Positions 47,539 through 58,096 of a stretch of 64,000 nt of DNA are shown one piece after another (position 1 is the first letter of the stretch; each line of letters starts with the position of its first letter). Where the stretch lies: NCBI GenBank assembly GCA_907163375.1, contig CAJQUW010012467.1, positions 1 to 64,000 on the forward strand. Direction: 5' to 3'. Both the position numbers and the translations under genes were made by a program. Below the pieces are notes generated by a model. That model saw only the letters and a program-made list of their open reading frames with translations. It ran no database searches and was not told the origin of the DNA. The DNA is from Prostheceraeus crozeri (Eukaryota; Platyhelminthes; Polycladida; Euryleptidae).

Positions 47539-48327
47539 ATGTGTTCAGTAGATTTAGACAAAATTAATAATCATTTAGAAAATTTGACAGAGATTTTGGG
47601 TTCATCAAAATTTAGTACGACGTTAAAAATTATAACAACTACTTCATCACACACTTGTAATTTAGAACCCATTCTACATTTGGAACAAAACAAAAAATAT
47701 CAAATTGCATTGACTAGTTTCTCTACATTTAACACTATTCAAAACGTTATCAAAGATGTGAATGATCAATTTAGATATTCTACTGATAAAGGCAAAACGT
47801 GGAAAGTACTAACTTTTTTTCCTGGTTCTTACGAAGTTGAAACAATATCAAATGAAATTAAGAGACATTTAGGTATACCATTTAAAGATAAGAAACAATT
47901 ACATTTTGCAGTTGAACCGGCAGTTAATAAATTTTCTTTTACTTTAGACGAAAATCATCAAGTTGATTTTAATCATGATAGATCATTGTCAAAGCTATTA
48001 GGATTTAATAAACAAACCTATAGTCAAGGTTATCATTTAGGTGAGAAGATTCCAAAAATAACTGAAATAAATTCAATTGTTGTACATTGTGACATTATTG
48101 AAGGAGGATATATAAATGGTAAATTGTCAAATTTAATATTCAGTTTTCCAGCTTTTACTGTACCCATTGGTTATAGATTAAATGTATTTCCCCAAACATT
48201 AATATATTTCCCTATTACAAGAAAAACTATTAACAACATTAACATGAGAATCACTGATGAAAAAGGACAAGAAATAAATTTTGGAGGTGAAGAAATTATG
48301 ATAGATCTTTTGGTTCGGGAGGTATAA
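47539..48327 (+). CDS. Minor capsid (penton-type) protein of Polinton
   Basis: The 262-residue product has the wording typical of Polinton minor capsid proteins: an N-terminal helix and strands, a central LLGFNKQTY segment, INSIVVHCDIIEGGYINGK, then FPITRKTINNINMRITD and GEEIMIDLLVREV at the end. These proteins form single jelly-roll pentons at capsid vertices. The length fits the family. The gene lies 60-90 bp from its neighbours on the same strand, between the coiled-coil and ATPase genes, which is a usual order. The frame is open from end to end. The assignment is from recognised sequence wording and needs a profile search to be definitive. Confidence 0.75.
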   Translation: MCSVDLDKINNHLENLTEILGSSKFSTTLKIITTTSSHTCNLEPILHLEQNKKYQIALTSFSTFNTIQNVIKDVNDQFRYSTDKGKTWKVLTFFPGSYEVETISNEIKRHLGIPFKDKKQLHFAVEPAVNKFSFTLDENHQVDFNHDRSLSKLLGFNKQTYSQGYHLGEKIPKITEINSIVVHCDIIEGGYINGKLSNLIFSFPAFTVPIGYRLNVFPQTLIYFPITRKTINNINMRITDEKGQEINFGGEEIMIDLLVREV

Positions 48328-48971
48328 ACTCCCACGTGAAGCTAGAGAAGTTTAATTTTCTTCTTCTTCTTGAAAAGTAAAAATAAAATAAAAACAATTT
48401 TTTTATTAAAAAATGAGTGAAGTACCCCCATTAAATAAAAACAAACTTAAATTTAATCATCATCCAAATTTATCTAATAAAGTTTTGTCAGTTATTTGCG
48501 GAAGATCTGGTTGTGTAAAAACGTATCTATTTTTTAAAATTTTAACGACTCCAAATTTTTTGGATTATAACAATCTTATAATTTATACAACAACAGCAGA
48601 ACAACCCGTCTATCAATTTTTAAAATATGGATTTGAAAATAATCTTAAAAAAACAGCAATTGCTTCATTATTCAAAGAATATGAAAAATCTGAAGATGAA
48701 GAAGACATAAGTTCGTGGTGTGAAGAAGCAGCAAAAAATAATCAGTTAGTAGAATCTAATAAAAATAAGCATATAAAGATACAATTAATAGATGATAGTG
48801 GTAATATGCAAGATCCTAGTAAACTAGATAAAACAATGAAACATTGTGTAATTTTTGATGATTGTGTTAATGATAGAAATCAGTCAGTTCAGAGACATTA
48901 TTTCACAAGAGGTAGACATAATAACTGTAGTGTATTTTATTTAACACAAAGTATGTATTCATTAGACGGAA

Positions 48972-50363
48972 GTGTTATTAGATAGAATGCAAATATATTT
49001 ATACTATTTGAAATAAATGCAAGAAACTTAAGTGATTTGCTAAGAGATTTATGCGTAAGAAATAAAGATAAAGTCCTATTGGACTACACGTGGACTGGCG
49101 TGGATTGGGGCAAAGAAGGAGGGCACGTCTGCGAGAGCATCGGGATAGTGAAGTAGAGGTGTTAGGCTACGAGAAAATGTTTGGTCCACGTATTTATGCT
49201 GAGAACTTGTTAGTTAATTCAAGAGAATAGGTTGATTGAAGTTGTAGTTTCCTATTGGCCTACATGCACATGGATTGGGGTAAAGAAGGAGGGCACGTCC
49301 TAGAGAGCATCGGGATAGTGAAGTATGGGTGTTAGCCTACGAGAAAATGTTTGGTCCACGTATTTATGCTGAGAACTTCTTAGTTAACTCAAGAAAATAG
49401 GTTGATTGAAGTTGTAGTTTCCTATTGGCCTACATGCACATGGATTGGGGTAAAGAAGGAGGGCACGTCCCCGACGGCATCGGGATAGTGAAGTAGAGGT
49501 GTTAGGCTACAAGAAAATGTTTGGTCCACGCATTTGTGCTGAGAACTCGTCAGCTTTTTCAAGTGAATAAGTTGCAAAAGGTTGATAAATTTTTGTAGAA
49601 TACGTGGATCTGGCCATGAAAGGATCCGTGCATGTCTCAGAGGTCATCGGTATAATAAGGTTGATGTGCTGCACGGAAAGCTTTCGTTTATCTTTCATTC
49701 TTGAATTCATGCACATTACTTGTTACTCTCCTTTGTCTGTGGTGAGTCATTGCCCATGGATTGTCCATGGATTAGGCAATCTTGTGCTTTTTGATTGAAC
49801 ATATTTAGGTATTTTTCCTCGTGATATTTAGGTATTTTACCTCGTGCTTTGGCTGTCCATCTTCAACGTGTATACCTTTTCAGTCATGCTTTGGTGTCTC
49901 GACTTTTTGTACGGTGAACGGATAATTAATCAAATATGTGAGTTACATTGGAAAGTGGATCCTCTTCTTCCTTCTTCAACAAGAGGCTGCCTTTCTTTTC
50001 CTGTCAACTTTGTATTGATCGGGATAGGTATATATTTAGTTTAGGTTAGGCATATTTATTAAGTCTGTTGTCTTGAACACCAATTATGGGAGGCATGGCA
50101 TTATTTGTTTGAACTGCGTAGAAAAGAAATGAGACAACTCTATTGATGTTTCATCTTCGTAATTCCATATGGTAATTTTTCTTAATTGATGAAACGAATT
50201 TTTTGCTCACAAAAATATAAACGTGAATTATTAGCGTGGATCCACGCGTGGAGAAAGTATCATACGTGTTATTAGAAAGAATGCAAATATATTTATACTA
50301 TTTGAAATAAATGCAAGAATTTTAAGTGATTTGTTAAGAGATTTATGCGTAAGAAATAAAGAT
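48972..50363. mobile_element. Insertion in the ATPase gene bounded by 98-bp direct repeats
   Basis: A 98-bp stretch of the ATPase gene occurs at both edges (48,972-49,069 and 50,266-50,363) with about four mismatches. The DNA between them is much less AT-rich and has three tandem 170-bp units near its left side. No transposase frame or clear terminal inverted repeat is visible. Long duplications of target DNA are made by some LINE-type insertions and by repair with template switching. Confidence 0.65.
49101..49610. repeat. Three tandem 170-bp units plus a decayed fourth
   Basis: TGGATTGGGG starts at 49,101, 49,271 and 49,441, each followed by the same AAAGAAGGAGGGCACGTC and GCATCGGGATAGTGAAGTA. 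A weaker match follows near 49,605. Units are over 90 percent alike. Confidence 0.85.
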
Positions 50364-50472
50364 GAATTTAAACAATCGTGTAACAATGCTTGGTCAAAAG
50401 ATTATGGATTTATCACAATTAATATTGATAAAAAAATTCATGATAGAGTTATAGAACAATTGTTCACTGACT

Positions 50473-50499
50473 AGGCTTCGCCTCGAGGGGCTTCGCCCC
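50473..50499. repeat. Double mini-hairpin between ATPase and polymerase genes
   Basis: Two adjacent palindromes with TTC loops lie at AGGCTTCGCCT (50,473-50,483) and GGGGCTTCGCCCC (50,487-50,499). They sit just after the ATPase stop, where two genes converge, so a terminator-like or end-processing role is possible, but the same structures also occur inside the polymerase gene. Confidence 0.7.
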
Positions 50500-51751
50500 G
50501 ACTGAAAGTCGATAGAAGATTTGTTTACTGAGTGAAAAAAATATACAAATATAGTGTTACAATATTATTTTATTTTATATATATATATCAAATTTGTCTA
50601 TCTTAGAAATTAGAAAATTAAAAAGGTGAAGTAGTTATTCCATCAGGTAAAATTTTTCTTTTATCATCAAATGGATCTAATGCTAATTTATGTTCTTCTT
50701 TTAAATACATTTTATGTTTCTTTGAATTAAGTCGATAATTACATGCTGCTTTTATTTCATTATAAAATAATGCATTTTTATAATCTTGAAATGTTATTTG
50801 ATTAGCCACTGATGCCTTTGAAATTCCTTTTAATGTTTTATGTGTTTTAATATTATTAGTTGTATCATAACAGTAACATTTAGATTTTAAAAATATAGCT
50901 TCTGTTATGAAATATTCATTTCCTTCTTGTTCATCTTTTACTTTACATAAATCAGAAGGATGAATGATATCTTTCATTTTATTAATTTCTTCATCAAGTG
51001 AAGAATTATACGGTATTTTTAATTCTAAGAAAACAGAATCGGTATCTGTAAAGTGTAATTTATAGTTTTTGCCGTAAGCAGGTGCTAAACAATCATATAT
51101 AAATCTATACATAAATAGTTTAGCTAATTCTAATATAGTGAATCCAATAAAATTAAACTTATCATGTTTTACGCTAATTCGACGTAAGTGTACAGCACAT
51201 AGTTCATCACTAAATCTAGTAGTTCTTTTATATGTAGGTTTCCTTGTTAAATTTTGAAACCTATCTTTATCATAAACTATTTCAATATTTTGTCTATTAC
51301 GCACATTTTCTTAAGTCTTACCATAAAATGCATTATTCATTAATTTGAAGAACACGTTTCCATAATCATCTTTATTTCTTTTAGCTATTTTACGTTTTTC
51401 AATATTGAACTCTATATAATTTTTTAACCACCTAGATTTTTGATAAAATAGTTTTCGATGTATTTTGGTGAGAATCATTCCATGTTCTAAATACCAATCT
51501 AGCATTCTTCCTTCAACAACATACTTTCCTTTATTACTTTGTGTTAACATAAGTTTTTTTGTTGTTCTGTATTTCTTAGGAATTATAGATTTTTGATAAT
51601 CTGAAAAATCTTCTATATTGGGAATTTTGTTTTCGGGACAGAAAGGAAAATATTTTGTTTGATCTTTTATTTCATCAGGATATACTAAATCGACTTCATA
51701 TATATAACCATGATTATAATTTCCATCATATGTTTTTTGATAATCTAGATC

Positions 51752-51762
51752 GGGCGAAGCCC
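51752..51762. repeat. Mini-hairpin inside polymerase gene (GGGC-GAA-GCCC)
   Basis: The palindrome lies in frame on the minus strand and contributes the peptide TRASPD after motif A. It stands out as a GC-rich patch in AT-rich DNA. Confidence 0.7.
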
Positions 51763-52138
51763 TAGTAGACATCTCTGATGATGTACGAATATTACACCGT
51801 TCCATCTCACCTGTTGGTAATTCTTGTATCATGCAAGAAGAATATGAGCTATTAAAATCATAATATAACAAATAGTTTTCTGTCATGATTTCATCAACTG
51901 CTGCTTGACTATCTTCATTTGATATAAGTCCTTCTATATTTTGATTAAACAATTTTATAAACTGATCACTTTCTTCTGGAGATAAAGGTTTCATTATTCC
52001 ATAGTCATCAGGATTTACTTTTTTATTGTAACACTGTACATAACGATTACCTAAAACTGATGAAACTCCACCTCTAATTCCAGATTCAAAAAATAATAAT
52101 TAATTATATGTATTTTCTTTATAATGTTTAAGTTTAAC

Positions 52139-52149
52139 GGACTTTGTCC
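52139..52149. repeat. Mini-hairpin inside polymerase gene (GGAC-TTT-GTCC)
   Basis: In frame on the minus strand, giving VQADGSRTKSV, which resembles the peptides made by the copies at 54.85 and 55.0 kb. Confidence 0.65.
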
Positions 52150-52473
52150 TAGAGCCATCAGCTTGAACACCAGTATGTTTTAATCCTGCTAGCCATGTTA
52201 AACCTGGTGTAGAATAACAATAACATTGATCTATTCCGTAATATTCTAAACACATATCACGAAAGTTTTCAAAAAGATCAGCTAGTATTAATAAATCTAT
52301 CTGAAGATATTTCATTGTATAATCATACATTGTTCTACAATTTAACTCTCTCCAATTTTTTTCAGCTTCTGCATAATCTTCGTCAGATAATTGTGATTGT
52401 TTTAATGTTGATTTAAATTTATTTATTGGAGGAAGTTGTTTTTCTTCCATAATTTTATTCACAGAATTAAAAT

Positions 52474-52528
52474 CAGTCTTCGACTGTGAACCACAGGTTT
52501 TATCTCCAGTTAAACCAGTCTTCGACTG
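52474..52528. repeat. Two mini-hairpins in tandem (CAGTC-TTC-GACTG)
   Basis: Identical 13-bp palindromes at 52,474-52,486 and 52,516-52,528 are each followed by TG(A)(A/G)(A/G)CC(A/G)CAGG. On the minus strand both give GSQSKT in frame. Confidence 0.75.
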
Positions 52529-53274
52529 TGAGCCGCAGGCTATATACTCATACGGTAATATTACTTTAAAGGTTTTAAATTATATTTATTTAATATTTTA
52601 CATTGTTCAGATTTCAAAGTTTTTCCCATAACATCTATTGAATAAGGAGTAAAAAAATCTAAATGCATCTAAAATTCTAATACAACCTAATTGCATTGAA
52701 AAATATGCTTCTTCTGTTTTACATAGTACATTTATTTGTTGTCGTTGTAATTTTTCAGATGAAAATAAATCTTTCATTACTAGATGGAAATCATATTTAG
52801 AACCATTGTAGAAATATAGAGGAACAAAGTTATATTTAAATTTATTAGCATTAAGATTACAAGAATTATGTGCTGCACCTCTATATAATCCATTAGATGA
52901 TCATGATCTTTTACCTTATCAAGATATCTACCTCTGCCATTTTTATAATTTTTTGCAAATTCTTTTCCACAGCAATAACATTTTAGTTCATTAATAAAAT
53001 TTAATTTTTCTTTTTCTGTTAATGGCATCATTGGTATATTTGTTTCAAGCAATTGTGAAAAGAGACCTTGTAATTCTTCTACTTTCTTTGTAAACATTTC
53101 TGAACTATCTTCACCATAGTATTGATAATATTCTGATTTAAATAATTCAGGATAATTTGAATGAATGTACATTCCCCAAAATAATGGTTTTTGTTCAAAC
53201 AGATATTTTTCTTTACTTTGTTCAGCTGCACTTTTTTCATAATTGTAATTATCAGAATTATCATTTTCAGAATC

Positions 53275-53285
53275 GGGTGAAGCCC
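53275..53285. repeat. Mini-hairpin inside polymerase gene (GGGT-GAA-GCCC)
   Basis: In frame on the minus strand, giving EMSSRASPD, nearly the same peptide as at 51.75 kb although the surrounding protein is unrelated. Confidence 0.7.
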
Positions 53286-54848
53286 TGGAAGACATCTCCG
53301 TTGTCTCGTGATTTTGTGTCATATTAACATTATATGCTTCAAAATCACAATAAATAGTAAAGGGTACTTTATTTTTAAAATACCATTTATTATATTCTAA
53401 ATAATAATCTTTTGGAAATGTGTTTCTGACTGCTTCATTTTGTTGGCAATTCTCCAAATGTCTATTCATTTCTTCTTTAGTTCTAAAGCTCATATATACA
53501 TTGGAGACAAGGAAAATTAGCATTATCTGAAGTTTTTGTAAATATAGAAACATCTTTACACAATATAAAATGACCCTGATAATATAATATATTCGCTTGT
53601 GCTGGTTGTTTTGTTTGTTCTAATTTTTCAAACTTATCTTTATACATTTCATTTGTTTCATCAATTTCTTTTGTAAGATTAAATGTATTTCGATGAAAAT
53701 TTTGATTTAATATTTGTAGCTATTGTTCATATTCTTTATCATATTGTTCTTTATATTGTTGTAGACATTTTTTAAACATTCATTTATTTTTTGATTGGTT
53801 TCATTTTCTTCATTATTTAATTCTTTATTGACTTCATTTTTTTCTTCATTTAATTTTTGAATCGTTTCTATCTTATCTTGATATTTATGGCCATATTCTT
53901 TTACTAATATTTTTGTTTGTTGTTGATAATCTGTTTTACACTTTTGTAAACTTTCATTTAAATTTTGTAATTTTTGTTGATATTCTAAAGATAAAGATAA
54001 ATAATCGGTATCATAATCATAATTATAATTACGTCCTTTATAATTATTATGATTAATCATTATTGGTGATAATGTTTTAACAATTTGAAATTTTTCAGTA
54101 CATATTATATTTCCTTGGTAAAAAGTATTATGATGCATGTAATTTCCTCTATCATTATATACTATTTCTGATTGACATAAATTTTTATTATTCAAATAAA
54201 ATTTTTTTGAATCTGAGTAAAGTGGAGTAATTTTACCAATAAAAACATAATTCACATTTAATTCAAAAACATTTACTTCTATTGAATTTTTATTCTTTTT
54301 ATGAAACTTTATTTACCTATCATAATCATATGGAAATTCATCTAAGCCATCAGAGAGATCAAATTCATTTATGTATTCTTCTTTATTGTAATGACTTAGT
54401 CTTTCTTTGTGATATTCTGCAGGATATAAATGTGCTATAATACTCCACAGAAAACAATAATCATCTTCATTTTTTATGTTGATTATTTGTGGTGAACTGA
54501 AAGGCAAAGGAACATAACTACCACCAGTATTATTTTTATATTTATCAATTACTATTGTCTTAGATAGTATTTTAACAAATCTCCAACCAGATTCACGTAA
54601 CTGGGCTTCAATTATACAATTTTCTAATTTAAGTATCATCGATTCAAATATGGGTTGTATATCATTTACATTATGAATTTCTTGCGAATTTGTAAAATGT
54701 CCTTGTATTGTTTCTTCAGGAATTCCATCAGGTCCATTTTTGTATAAAGTACTTCTACATTCATATAACATTTGAAAGATTTCTTAAATATACTATAAAA
54801 GTTTTTTAATACATTATAAAAAGTTTCATCGGTTTCATTTTGTTCAAC

Positions 54849-54872
54849 GGGCGAAGCCCTAGAACCTTCGGT
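54849..54872. repeat. Double mini-hairpin inside polymerase gene
   Basis: GGGCGAAGCCC (54,849-54,859) is followed by ACCTTCGGT, a second small palindrome with a TTC loop. In frame on the minus strand it gives RTEGSRASPV. Confidence 0.7.
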
Positions 54873-54998
54873 TCGCACGGACTGATTAAATAAATATTTT
54901 ATATCTGTTACCGCTTCATCTGTTTTTTTAATTTCGTTTAATTCATCTATTTCGTTAAATTCATCAGCATCGCTAAATAAATATCTTCCATCTGGTAC

Positions 54999-55022
54999 GG
55001 GCCAAGCCCTAGAACCTTCGGT
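54999..55022. repeat. Double mini-hairpin inside polymerase gene, second copy
   Basis: GGGCCAAGCCC (54,999-55,009) followed by ACCTTCGGT gives QTEGSRAWPV in frame, 150 bp from the nearly identical previous copy. Confidence 0.7.
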
Positions 55023-55402
55023 TTGTACATGTTCATCTTCACTATTAAAAACTTTTTTATATTCCGAATGTGAATAATCATCAAACATTTTTTTAACTTT
55101 TATATCAGTAGGCAATGTTTCTAGATAGTTTATATAATTATTTAATTTTAATATATTTCCTTCATCAACTCGATCTACATTTTGTAAATGCAATTTACTA
55201 TTTAAATGAGATCGATAACTTCTTTTTGTTTGCAACCTTTTTTTACATAAGTTACAATAATACTTGGTATTTTCCATTTTTTTATTTTTTAAAGAAAAAA
55301 TTGTGTTTTAGTTTTAGATATGGACATTCTAATATCAAGGACTTGAGAGTTATTTTATATTATTATATATTTCATCTTCTAATTGTTCTTTTAACATTTT
55401 TA

Positions 55403-55477
55403 TCATATTAAGTTTTATCATATTAAGTTTTATAATATTAAGTTTTATCATATTAAGTTTTATCATATAACGTTTTA
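55403..55477. repeat. Five 15-bp tandem repeats
   Basis: TCATATTAAGTTTTA occurs five times head to tail with one or two changes. The array covers the stop codon of the small leftward gene at 55,453. Confidence 0.85.
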
Positions 55478-55910
55478 TCAAAAGATAATTTATATTTATT
55501 TTCACTAACTATTGATTCTTCATCATCATCATAAATTGATTCTTCAACATCATAAATTGATTCTTCAACATCATAAATTACACTTTTTGGTATAGGATGC
55601 CATTCCCTGATAGGATACCATTCTCTTATTAGAATATCTAACTCTAAATTATATTTTTTATCTGATAATAATATAATAGAGAAAAATATTGGTCTTTGAT
55701 CTCTTTTGGAAAATTTAATAACACCACCATAATCTGAATCACTTTTAGTTTTTATTAAAGATGATAAAATTTTAAATTGATTAGATGTAAATCCTATTTT
55801 AAATTTTGTAGACCCGACACATAGTTGTCTAACAGTATCTTCAACTATTCCATCATTATTATTTTCAATTGTAAGAAAATGAAATTTAGAGCAAATCCTT
55901 TGAAAAATAT
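55453..55910 (-). pseudogene. Unrecognised gene of element B, 5' end lost
   Basis: A leftward open stretch of about 150 codons without a start codon lies between the polymerase start and the piggyBac junction. The product has a mixed, globular-looking first half (TVRQLCVGSTKFKIGFTS, DQRPIFFSIILLSDKKYN), then a WYPIREWHP repeat and an acidic tail with YDVEES repeated. The reading frame is lost at the piggyBac junction, so the true start was removed by the rearrangement. I do not recognise the family; an early-type gene beside the polymerase is a guess from place. It has no transmembrane segment. Confidence 0.5.
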
Positions 55911-56572
55911 CTAGAAAAGCTTATCGCTTGGATCGAGGCATGCGTTATCGGACAAGTGAAAAAAGCGTTTTATATCTTGGAATCTGTTCCTGGTCATTTT
56001 TTCATATACAACTGGCACTCCCACATCTTCGTCAGTGCTCCAATAAAGTCTTTCATTTGGCAGAGTATTGTAGCCACTTAGAAGAAGAATTCCTAAGAAT
56101 GTTTGAATCTCTGTTTTTGAAACGGTAAAATTATGATCGCCTTCTTGAAATGCGTACTTATTGGTCTCATCGACACAAAGATCTAGCAACTTGTCATCAA
56201 AGAACAATTTGTACAGATCCATGGAATCTCATGTAGACAGCATCGGATATGCTTCTTGAAGACTGGGAAGGTCAGAGACTTGTTCTGTTGAAATCCTACT
56301 TTTCTTCAGACTTTCACCTTTTTTCCAATTGGGTTTGGATTGTCGCCGCCGCTTTTTCGAGGGCTGGTCTGTTGAATCCGAAGTTTGCGGCATATCTTCA
56401 CAAGCATGGTGTATCTCGACAAACCCAGGAACATTCCAAACTTCGACATCTCCGAGAGAATCGTCATTGATGTCTTCCTCATCAGTCGCACAGTTGACAT
56501 CTTCAGGGGGCAAAATAACGATTTCAACATCATCTAATTCTGCATCCGAATCGGCGGAGGTAATCATTTCGG
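55911..56572 (-). pseudogene. piggyBac transposase, N-terminal part only
   Basis: A possible acceptor (CATTTTCGGCAG) precedes an acidic start (DAELDDVEIVILPPEDVN), a nuclear-localisation-like basic patch (PSKKRRRQSKPNWKKGES) and the first conserved piggyBac block (FLGILLLSGYNTLPNERLYW, then TRNRFQDIKRFFHLSDN). It ends at PSDKLF, well before the catalytic aspartates. One in-frame stop near 56,226 separates the basic part from the conserved block. It belongs to a different piggyBac lineage from the copies at 37-42 kb, as the proteins differ clearly in shared blocks. Confidence 0.75.
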
Positions 56573-58090
56573 CTGCCGAAAATGAAAAAAACCAATGGTT
56601 TACTCTGTAGATCTAATAATCTGCAGCTTTTAGGGCCTACTCGTACTACAGGTAAGCCTACACATTAATTGGAAAATAAAACAGGAGTCCCAGATAGAGG
56701 CCAAAACTATGTAAAGCGGCCGATAAAAGCTTTTGAATACGAAATAACGACATTCGGGTTCGGCCTAGGCTTTTTGATTATCATGCAATATCCTTCACAA
56801 ACACGTAGAATTTGTTCCAGAATATAGAACTACTACTAAAGTGATTCAAGTAACCAGACATCCTTTGCCGTGTACCTGATATTGCGTGTGCGATTATCTT
56901 CGAACGTAGGCGTCAGTAGCACAGGGGCTAACGTAGCTGGTTCGAACCCTACGTTTTTTTCAAAATCAAGGTTTTCTCCTGGGTGAAAATAAAGAAAACA
57001 TGGATAGATTACTTTGAATAAATATCAGAACAATGAGAATTGGGTATTTTGACATTGTTAATTCTATAATCTGGCTCCTACAATAAAGCAGAACAGATAT
57101 TGCTACTATATCAGCGGCACAAAAATATCAAGCTAGCCGCATATGGTCATGTGAGTCTATAGTCAGAAGATCCCTATGTTCCACTTGTGGAACATTGCCT
57201 TATTTACTTCATCATACACACATAACATATCATTTCATGAAACTGACTGGTAATATCTAATAAACTACCTTATGAACAGTAAATGACACAAGAAAAATTA
57301 CTCACGGCTCGTTCAATGTCAGATGATATCCAAGTGAAAATGAATCGAAAATTGCCGGAATTTGAAAATTTCAATCTGCGCTTGCAATAAAACAAACATA
57401 CAGATAATTCAAAATGCGCATAAAATATATTCTATGAAACGTTCAAAGTGCTGTAGTAAGGCAGTTAAAGAATGTGATAAAGTTTTGAATGTATTGCATC
57501 ATTTAAAAAAATTGTTCCACAAGTGGAACAATGGGAGCTAATGGGTTAATCGTGTTTGCAAGTGGACAGGCATTTGCTATATTTATATTTCATGATTGTT
57601 AGCTGTTTGTAATTGTCTTTAAATATTTCCAAAAATGCGCTATTAGTCCACACTTGCAATCATGTTCTCATATGGATTTATTTGTCATACTTTTACTTCT
57701 TTTTTTATACTGATCGTCAGCTGCATATTTGCGTTTGAAAATTTCCAGACTGAACACTTTATCTCCTTCGTAATCATCCTAATTTCGTCATTTGTTTTAT
57801 GACACATTTTTCATCGGCACTTGTCTAGTGCTCATGTAATACACATGGTGATTCTTGTCGTTTTATTATTTTTTGCCGGGAAATAAATGTTACAGCAGGT
57901 CGGGTAATTAATGTAATGCTATTGATTTTAAGCAGCATAATTACATGAAGTGAATAAAAGCTCATGTCGTTTTCCTATTTTTTATGTTAAATGTACATGT
58001 ATGTTCCTATTTGTTATGTTAAATTCTATAACTTCTTTTTATGCGTCAATAATATTCAATATTGTTTTGCATCAAGCATCTTATTGCGCA
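56573..58090. other. piggyBac 5' part and flank, no supported gene
   Basis: Apart from piggyBac tip structures and a tRNA-like piece at 56,904-56,954, no frame or repeat is recognisable. Confidence 0.4.
56904..56954 (+). ncRNA. Short tRNA-like sequence with polymerase III signals
   Basis: ACGTAGG and CCTACGT can form a 7-bp closing stem around 51 nt. Inside is GGTTCGAACC, a full B box, and a TTTTTTT terminator follows at once. An A-box-like GGCGTCAGTAGCAC is present, but there is no room for a normal anticodon arm. It is probably a tRNA-derived SINE fragment or a decayed tRNA. Confidence 0.3.
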
Positions 58091-58096
58091 TTTTAG

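Larger units (their letters stand above)
48413..50473 (+). pseudogene. FtsK/HerA-type packaging ATPase, interrupted by an insertion (fossil)
   Basis: The first part carries a P-loop (ICGRSGCVKT, related to GxxGxGKT), a Walker B strand HCVIFDDCV and the YLTQSMYS sensor-like segment of Polinton packaging ATPases. These pump DNA into capsids. The last part of the gene (NARILSDLLRDLCVRNKDEF and a charged tail) lies more than a kilobase further on, beyond a foreign insertion at 48,972-50,363. It follows the minor capsid gene at about 85 bp, the usual neighbour. The gene is broken. Confidence 0.75.
50618..55277 (-). pseudogene. Protein-primed family B DNA polymerase of element B (fossil)
   Basis: Read leftward, the gene starts with a short C2H2-like finger (YYCNLCKKRLQTKRSYRSH). 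It continues with the Polinton polymerase N-terminal motif (KNEDDYCFLWSIIAHLYPAE) and a lysine-rich helical linker. The exonuclease motif TIYCDFEAYN (Exo I) and a Cys pair (ELKCYCCGKEF) follow, then a KYLQIDLLILADLFENFRD segment, polymerase motif A (YDFNSSYSSCMIQELPTGE), motif B (FFKLMNNAFYGKT) and motif C (HFTDTDSVF). It would copy the element from a protein-bound end. Small palindromes sit in frame at several places. The gene is broken, with about half a dozen breaks. The order of motifs is complete, so no large part is missing. Confidence 0.85.
45222..55910. mobile_element. Polinton-type element B, broken, right end lost
   Basis: A very AT-rich 10-kb block with a rightward late-type gene cluster (membrane protein, coiled-coil protein, minor capsid protein, packaging ATPase) converges on a leftward protein-primed DNA polymerase and a further small gene. 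This gene set is diagnostic of Polinton/Maverick-type elements. Integrase and major capsid genes are missing here but occur in element A, 41 kb to the left. The element is moderately old, with roughly ten breaks over the whole length, and one foreign insertion lies in the ATPase gene. Its right side stops against a truncated piggyBac. Confidence 0.85.
55911..57545 (-). mobile_element. Truncated piggyBac element
   Basis: The right tip is CTAATGGG followed by TTAA (57,546-57,549), with a subterminal palindrome TTGTTCCACAAGTGGAACAA near 57,511 and a second TGTTCCACTTGTGGAACA near 57,178. The transposase N-terminal part reads leftward from about 56,572. The element stops at 55,911 in the middle of the transposase, directly against element B and without a TTAA, so the junction is a deletion or recombination rather than a clean insertion. 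Confidence 0.75.
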
